Positions 58,588 to 64,000 of a stretch of 64,000 bases of DNA are shown here, piece by piece. The DNA is from Bradyrhizobium sp. RP6 (GTDB taxonomy: Bacteria > Pseudomonadota > Alphaproteobacteria > Rhizobiales > Xanthobacteraceae): assembly GCF_003837805.1 (NCBI RefSeq), contig NZ_RQIT01000033.1:1-64000 (forward strand), given 5' to 3'. A model generated the notes under the pieces. The model did no database searches, had not been told where the DNA came from, and saw only the letters and a program-made list of their open reading frames with translations. Both the position numbers and the translations under genes were made by a program. The stretch's first letter is position 1. Each line of letters opens with the position of its first letter.

Positions 58588-59739
58588 ATCAGGACATTGC
58601 TGCGCGATTAACGGCCTCGCATCGGCCACCGCCTGGCGACAGGCGCTCCAATTTTTTCGCACCTCTTCGCCCGGCCTGTTCCAGTCGGCGAATTTTGTAA
58701 GCCGATGATACCAATGGATCGTCCTGTCGATCGTGTGAGCAATTCAAGCATCAGGCCCGGAACTCACTCAGCCGCTAAGACTGTCTAAGGTCATGCGTGA
58801 CGAGCATCTTCTCCTCCTTCGCATCAACTTTGGCGCTGAGCTTATCCTGCGGGTGCTCTTCAATGGCGGACAGCGACCTCTCCTTGACGCAGACCGGGGG
58901 CGTTCTGGTGTCCTGGACTTCCATTTGTTGCTTTCGGCTGCGCTTGTGAGGGACCGAATTGGCCTACTGCGGTTTACCAGGTCTGGCGCTTTCGCTCGAA
59001 TGCAGAACGTCCCTTTCGAAGGCTTACGGCGTATCCCCCGCTTCCCGGAAGACGTGGATCACATAGGGCTGCCCTTGAGGGAGCGTAGTCGCCTAGACGA
59101 GAGGAACAGCGAGTTCAGATATCAAATCGCCCAGACAGCTTTTTCAAGAAGATGTGCAATCCTGAGTTCTCAGCAGTCATCCCGAGCGCCTCTCGGCGCT
59201 CGGGAGCGGACAGGCAGCGCGCAGTTCGAGGCCGAGCTTGGCAGGCCAGCTCGGCAAATGAAAATCCGGCAGGCTTCATTCGTCCCTTGACTGCGGAACC
59301 GCAAGGCTTGTCGTGCAGTCTCGGAAGCGCCTCGATCAAGCGCGTGCAGGACTTCGCCCGCATGACGGATTGGCCATCGTAAGCTGCGAATACGGTACTC
59401 CACCACTGCTTGCCCAGATGGATCTCGCTGGAAGGACTCGAAGTCAACTAGATCTGACGAACAGTTAACTCCCGCGTCAAACCAGCTGGTTGGTCGGCGC
59501 AGCGGCCTGTCTGGTCTGCTCAACAACTTCCGACTGACGGAGCTCTGGTCCCGAGGAGCTGTGGAGCTGACGCAGATATGCCTCGCCTTGCGCGCGCGTT
59601 TTCATCGCTCGGCAAGACCGAAAGGCCCGCATTTTCCAACCTGCAAAAGCACCTTCGCGGCAATTGGCGAGGCTTTGACGATCGACTTTTTGGTTCCGCC
59701 ACAGAGCATTGATAGATATATCTCCGGCGTGAGGAGACC
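58588..59739. other. Gene-free stretch between effector genes
   Basis: About 1.15 kb with no recognisable gene. Minus-strand frames at 59115-59526 show short protein-like phrases (LGKQWWSTVFAAYDGQS), perhaps an old gene fragment, but I cannot assign them. Confidence 0.4.
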
Positions 59740-61458
59740 TCAGAGTTCGAGGCCGCCACGCTCGGCCAGCACACGGTGCATGACATCGCGTTTGATCTCG
59801 CTGGCGAGCTCGTTTCGGACTTGGGCTCCGAGCACCCGCTCGGCATCCGGATCGCCCAGAAGACCGTGCTCGCCCAGTCGCTGATCCAAGCGGGTTTGAA
59901 ACTCCTCGCCCATGGCTTCGACGAGCCGGTCTTGCATCGCTTCATATTCATCAGGAGCGATTCGCCTCAGCACCGTCTCCCACGGTTGCCAGCGGGTTGC
60001 CATGTAGTCAGTAAACTGGTTCGCTTCTTGCTCGCGAACCGAGTCCAGTGCGCGCGCCGCATCATCGGATGTCACGTGAGAAACCGTCAGAAAGCGCATG
60101 TCAGGGGCGACGTGAATCAGCTCCAGCGGCTCGCGAAGAAGATTTTGATAGGCCAAGTAGACTTCAACGTCGTCTAAGTCCGGGTGGAGAGTGAGGAGCG
60201 CGTTGACCCTGTCGCGCGCGATGCCTTCCAGCGCGTCCAGGCGGAACGCAACGCGGCCGCGCTGGATGAGTTGGCCGAGCCTATCATCATACAACCCCTC
60301 CTCGACGTCAGCATTAAGGCGCGCGGTCCGCATACCGTTCCAGTGCAGAGTAACACGATCCTCGCAACTCGCGTTGGCTTCGGAAGCCTGTGTGAAAAAC
60401 TGCTCGCGCAATCTCGGATTGGTCGCCGCCTGCCGCAGATCGTCCGCCACGGCCTGCCGAAACTCGTGATTGCCATAGTTGACGGTCCCACGTAGCCTTT
60501 CTAGGAACCGGGCGTAGTCTTGGGCGCCAGGCTCATCCGCAAAGTGCTGCCACTCCGCTAGCGCCGTCGGATCGTCCCCGAGCCAGTGCGCGGCAGCCTC
60601 GTCCAGAGGCAGTTGCTCAAGATGGGGTGCTGCTAGGTGAGCGCGGACCTCGTCCGGGAATGGGTTATTACCGAACTCGACGTTCTGCAGCGGATGGCTC
60701 AAACTCCCCGGTAGGAGATCCTCGGGCAGGCTGGTCAGCCGGTTACCGCTGACATCGATCGATTCAAGCCAGCTCGGAAGGGTTTCGGGGAGATTGGCCA
60801 ATTGATTGCTGCTGACATCGAGCTCAACGAGCCGCCATGGGAGGGACTCGGGGAGTTCGGTCAGCTGATTGCCACTAACCTCGAGCGAGGTGAGGCTGCT
60901 CGGGAGAGCGTCGGGCAACCTAGTCAGTCGGTTGTTGTTTGCGTTCAGGATCCCCAGCTCCGCCGGGAGGCTATCTGGGAGACTCGTCAACCTGTTATCG
61001 CTCACCTCTAAGCGATAGAGGCTCGCCGGAAGAGCGTCCGGCAAACTGGTCAACCGGTTGTGGCTAATAAAAAGTTCGTGGAGACCAGGTGGGAGGCTAG
61101 CGGGCAGGCTGCCTAGCTCGTTGTGCATGGCGCGGAGGTTCAGCAGTCTCGGCGGCAGGGCGTCGGGCAAAGCGGTTAAGGACAGGGATGACAAATCGAC
61201 CAAGTGCGAGCGCATGTTGTCCGCAGCCCTGATTCGCGAGCGCCCCTGTCCGCGGCTCTCCGCTGAGCCCTGCCCCTCTTCGCCAACCCACTCGTCCAGG
61301 ATCCGCGCGCGCGCGGAGCTGGGGGTCCGATACCCTGTCAAGCTTTCGACCAAATTTGCCAAGGCGCGGTTGAAGCCGCCGAGGTAGCTTTCCCGCTCCC
61401 CTTCTTCAAAATTATCCGGGGCAGAACCTGCGCTCCGCTGTGCCTGTCCTGTGTCCAT
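59740..61458 (-). CDS. nopM: Type III effector, LRR-NEL E3 ubiquitin ligase (NopM family)
   Basis: From the ATG at 61458, with a GGGAG/AAGGTG ribosome site, the product has 572 residues. After a disordered secretion segment of about 85 residues come about ten short leucine-rich repeats of the bacterial 20-residue type (LPxxLPxxLxxLxVSxNRLTSLP), then the NEL domain (about 255-572) with WNGMRTARLNADVEEGLYDD. The catalytic Cys365 is in NASCEDRV. IpaH/SspH/NopM proteins ubiquitinate host targets. The tts box at 61703-61742 lies about 245 bp upstream. The open frame extends to 62025, but the part beyond the tts box cannot be expressed from it; a Met at 61659 is a possible alternative start. The gene is divergent from a paralogue at 62160. 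Confidence 0.92.
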   Translation of the reverse strand: MDTGQAQRSAGSAPDNFEEGERESYLGGFNRALANLVESLTGYRTPSSARARILDEWVGEEGQGSAESRGQGRSRIRAADNMRSHLVDLSSLSLTALPDALPPRLLNLRAMHNELGSLPASLPPGLHELFISHNRLTSLPDALPASLYRLEVSDNRLTSLPDSLPAELGILNANNNRLTRLPDALPSSLTSLEVSGNQLTELPESLPWRLVELDVSSNQLANLPETLPSWLESIDVSGNRLTSLPEDLLPGSLSHPLQNVEFGNNPFPDEVRAHLAAPHLEQLPLDEAAAHWLGDDPTALAEWQHFADEPGAQDYARFLERLRGTVNYGNHEFRQAVADDLRQAATNPRLREQFFTQASEANASCEDRVTLHWNGMRTARLNADVEEGLYDDRLGQLIQRGRVAFRLDALEGIARDRVNALLTLHPDLDDVEVYLAYQNLLREPLELIHVAPDMRFLTVSHVTSDDAARALDSVREQEANQFTDYMATRWQPWETVLRRIAPDEYEAMQDRLVEAMGEEFQTRLDQRLGEHGLLGDPDAERVLGAQVRNELASEIKRDVMHRVLAERGGLEL

Positions 61459-61702
61459 CACCTTATCTCCCTCGTCAGAAACTAAGAAATCCGCGTGCCG
61501 CTGCGCAAGGCCGCGGAGCAGGAGTTTGCGCGCTGGCGCAATAATCATTCGAGCGGGCGCACGTGCGCCCGCGGCGGCCCGCCCTGGTCTAAGGCGGCTC
61601 AGCTTCACACGATTTGGAGGCGGCGAATGGATCGCTGCTGCTGCAAAGTTTGCTGCCATTCCGTTGGCCGATAGATCCAGAGGACCGCTAACGTGAAAGC
61701 GT

Positions 61703-61742
61703 TCTGCCGCTAGCACGGCCACCTGTCGATCAGCTGACGAGT
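61703..61742 (-). promoter_or_regulatory. tts box of the minus-strand nopM gene
   Basis: On the minus strand from 61740, CGTCAGCTGATCGACAGGT matches the core CGTCAGCTTNTCGAAAGCT at 14 of 18 fixed positions and is followed by GTGCTAG. Confidence 0.78.
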
Positions 61743-62074
61743 CTCGCTGCAAAAACGCCCGAGTCACTCGGTTTGCCACCCGTAGCAAAGACCAGCGTTG
61801 CACCGATTGCCTTGGCAAGTGAAAGGGCGGCCGCGGAGGTGAGCGTTCGAGCGCCTGCCGCTCGTCGTTCTTCACGGACTCGGCCGAAAAGGGACCCCTG
61901 CCTGCCATTGACGTAACGCACCGTTGCCGCGCCCCGGGCTCGATGTTTAAGCCGCTGCCGCGTCGGTGCGGAGTGTAGGCGCAGCTAACGGACCGCCATG
62001 GATTCACTGTTCCAAATCGTTGCACCGAAATTATGCCTGCTTCGATGCCATCGCTGCGGTAACTGCGATAGGGC

Positions 62075-62112
62075 CGTCAGCTTGTCGAAAGAGTAGTGTC
62101 CTAGGTCCTAGA
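62075..62112 (+). promoter_or_regulatory. tts box of the plus-strand nopM gene
   Basis: CGTCAGCTTGTCGAAAGAG matches the core CGTCAGCTTNTCGAAAGCT except at the last two positions, followed by TCCTAG motifs. It ends 48 bp upstream of the effector ATG. Confidence 0.92.
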
Positions 62113-62159
62113 TGGTGTCGTCACGGGCTGAGTTGGCCCGGTGTGGTAAGGGAGGTGAA

Positions 62160-63989
62160 ATGGATCCTTTTGAGACAGGGCAAATTCGGCGTGACGGAGG
62201 CATTCCTTCTGCATCTTCCCAACAAGAGGGGGCGGAAGACGGGCGGGGGGCGCCACAGTGGGATGCATTCGTGACGGGTTTCGCAGCAAACTCCGGGCAT
62301 TCAACCCATGCGGTGACCGAAGCAGACGAGACCCTTGAGAATTGGGCTTCTGAACAGCACGTGGGTCTCCTCGAGGACCGGGACGAAGCGGCAAGGCGGG
62401 TCAATGCTTTGGGTGAAGACGCCATGCTGGATCTCCAGTCGCTGTCCCTTACCAGTCTGCCCAGACTTCCAAGCGAGATCGTCGTGCTCGATGTGCCCTT
62501 CAATCGGCTTACCAATCTGCCTGACGAACTTCCGGCTTCGCTCCAGCGTCTTGATGTTAGTGGCAATCAGTTGAGCAGCCTGCCCGCGCTCCCGGGCGGG
62601 CTCAGAGGCCTCGACGTGAACTCGAACCGGCTGGAGAGCCTACCTGCCGTCCTACCTGCCGGGCTCCAATTTCTTTCCGCCAACCACAATCGGCTGCTGA
62701 ACCTACCCGACTCCTTCCCTGCTTCGCTCCAATTTCTCCACGTCAGCGATAATCAGCTGACGAGTCTACCGGTGGCGCTCCCTGCTATGCTCGAGTTTCT
62801 CGACGTCAGCCAAAATCAACTGACGGATCTGCCGCCGGCTCTCCCAGCTTCGCTCCGGTTTCTCGACGTAAGCCAAAACCATTTGACCAGTCTGCCGGAG
62901 GACCTGCTGACGGCCTTGGGCGATGGTGGCACCCTAGTTCTGACTGAAAATCCGCTATCTGAGCAGGTGCTGGCGAACCTCAGTACAATCCTAGGCGCGG
63001 AGGGTTATGTCGGCCCGACTGTCCACCTTTCGCACGACGACGAAAGTGAATCGTCCGGGACAGACGATGAGCAGGCGGACGCTCTCGCTGAAACAGTTGC
63101 AGAATGGCTGAAGGGCAATCCACAGGAGGACGATCGGGAGGTGCTTGCCGCTTGGCAGAACTTTGCAGAAGAGCCGGGCGCTCGGGAATACGGGCTTTTC
63201 CTCGCCAAGCTGTTCGAGTCCGTCAGCTCTGGCAATGAAGGGTTCCGGCAATCGGTGGCCAATGATCTGCGTCAGGCGGCAAAAAACCCGCAACTGCGTG
63301 CCCAGTACTTTCAACTGGCATGGGATGCCAACCAGAGCTGCGAGGACCGCAGAACATTAACCTGGAACGGAATGCAGACGGCGCGCCTCATCGCGGAAGT
63401 CGAGAACGGGCTCTATGACAACAAGGCACGGCTTGCCGATCTCATCGAATTGGGGCGCGTCATGTTCCGCATGGACGCGCTCGAGGCGACCGCGCGCGAT
63501 AAGGCTCACTCGCTCGCCTCGGTCGACAACGTAGAAGACATCGACGCCGTTGAAGTCTTTCTTGCCTATCAGAGCAAACTGCGCGAGCGGCTGGGACTAC
63601 AACACGTCGCGCCGGACATGCGCTTCTTTCAAGTCTCCGGCGTTACCGACTCTGACGTTGACAGGGCAGAGACATCCGTGCGGGAGAGCGAGGCGGCCGA
63701 ATTTGCCGACTATTTGGCAATGGATTGGCAGCCTTGGGACGATGTGCTTCGCCGCATCGCACCTGAAGAGCATGCCAAGATGCAGGACCAGCTCATTGGT
63801 GCAATGGGAAAGGAGTTCGACAGCCGAATGGAGCAACAGCTCGCCGCTCAAGGCCTGACCGGGGCTGAAGCTGGCCTCGTCGAAGATGCCAAGCGAGTGT
63901 TGGGTGCCGCAGTTCGCAAAGAGATCGCCCGTGAGATCAAGGGGGCCCTGAGAGATAAGGTGCTCAATGAGCACAGCCTCGCGCTCTGA
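62160..63989 (+). CDS. nopM: Type III effector, LRR-NEL E3 ubiquitin ligase (second NopM paralogue)
   Basis: From the ATG at 62160, with a strong GGAGGTGA ribosome site, the product has 609 residues. An upstream in-frame ATG at 62112 lies inside the tts box and is not used. A disordered N-terminus of about 90 residues is followed by eight or nine LRR units (about 95-255; for example LPASLQRLDVSGNQLSSLP), a short acidic linker (ESESSGTDDEQ-like) and the NEL domain (about 310-609). The catalytic Cys394 is in NQSCEDRR, and LTWNGMQTARLIAEVENGLYD follows in parts. The NEL part is clearly homologous to that of the divergent neighbour. It acts as an E3 ligase in plant cells. The complete stop codon lies 11 bp before the window end. 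Confidence 0.93.
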   Translation: MDPFETGQIRRDGGIPSASSQQEGAEDGRGAPQWDAFVTGFAANSGHSTHAVTEADETLENWASEQHVGLLEDRDEAARRVNALGEDAMLDLQSLSLTSLPRLPSEIVVLDVPFNRLTNLPDELPASLQRLDVSGNQLSSLPALPGGLRGLDVNSNRLESLPAVLPAGLQFLSANHNRLLNLPDSFPASLQFLHVSDNQLTSLPVALPAMLEFLDVSQNQLTDLPPALPASLRFLDVSQNHLTSLPEDLLTALGDGGTLVLTENPLSEQVLANLSTILGAEGYVGPTVHLSHDDESESSGTDDEQADALAETVAEWLKGNPQEDDREVLAAWQNFAEEPGAREYGLFLAKLFESVSSGNEGFRQSVANDLRQAAKNPQLRAQYFQLAWDANQSCEDRRTLTWNGMQTARLIAEVENGLYDNKARLADLIELGRVMFRMDALEATARDKAHSLASVDNVEDIDAVEVFLAYQSKLRERLGLQHVAPDMRFFQVSGVTDSDVDRAETSVRESEAAEFADYLAMDWQPWDDVLRRIAPEEHAKMQDQLIGAMGKEFDSRMEQQLAAQGLTGAEAGLVEDAKRVLGAAVRKEIAREIKGALRDKVLNEHSLAL

Positions 63990-64000
63990 AGCCGCCTTGC

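Overview
The window is a piece of a Bradyrhizobium symbiosis island, most like the B. japonicum / B. diazoefficiens soybean type. The gene order nodD2-nodD1-nodYABCSUIJ-(nolO remnant)-nodZ-fixR-nifA-fixA is the one known from that group. A NifA-type groESL operon, a MerR-type nolA gene and type III effector genes behind tts boxes agree with this. Coding density is low. Long gene-poor stretches with gene fossils and an IS110-family transposase are typical of an island, not of core chromosome. I identify the organism from remembered family features; no database search was possible.

Layout. 1-5.2 kb: a FkbM methyltransferase (NoeI candidate) and groES-groEL with a sigma-54 promoter and a NifA binding site. 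5.6-19.6 kb: an acyl-CoA dehydrogenase, a NopT-type cysteine protease effector, an orphan tts box, small proteins, a divergent TrpD paralogue, a broken acyl-CoA ligase and an ATP-grasp ligase. 20-22 kb: a coupled pair, a 2-oxoglutarate/Fe(II) oxygenase and a heme-oxygenase-fold/GFA fusion. 23-27.4 kb: fixA, nifA, fixR, with sigma-54 promoters ahead of fixR and fixA. 28-37.5 kb: nodZ, a nolO remnant, nodJ, I, U, S, C, B, A, Y on the minus strand behind one nod box. 37.6-43.4 kb: nodD1, nodD2, nolA and a periplasmic amino-acid-type binding protein on the plus strand. 44-55 kb: small conserved proteins, an outer membrane protein, the IS110 transposase, a frameshifted hemN and an OprB-type porin. 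56-64 kb: three type III effectors (one repeat protein and two LRR-NEL ubiquitin ligases of the NopM type), each behind a tts box.

How the genes work together. The nod genes predict a lipo-chitin oligosaccharide that is N-methylated (NodS), O-carbamoylated (NodU), fucosylated (NodZ) and perhaps 2-O-methylated on fucose (NoeI-like), exported by NodIJ. NifA, made from the fixR-nifA operon, would activate fixA and groESL. The effectors would be under TtsI.

The most interesting signal is a family of seven near-identical MerR-type promoters: -35 TTGAAT-like, 19-bp spacer with an ACGT-NN-CGT dyad, -10 TAGNNT-like. They lie ahead of nolA itself, nodD2, the livK-like gene, hemN, the trpD-like gene, one unknown ORF, and one place with no clear gene. 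I infer that they are a NolA regulon. A second candidate for an undescribed system is the ATP-grasp / 2OG-oxygenase / HDO-GFA neighbourhood at 18.2-21.9 kb, which looks like a small-molecule pathway.
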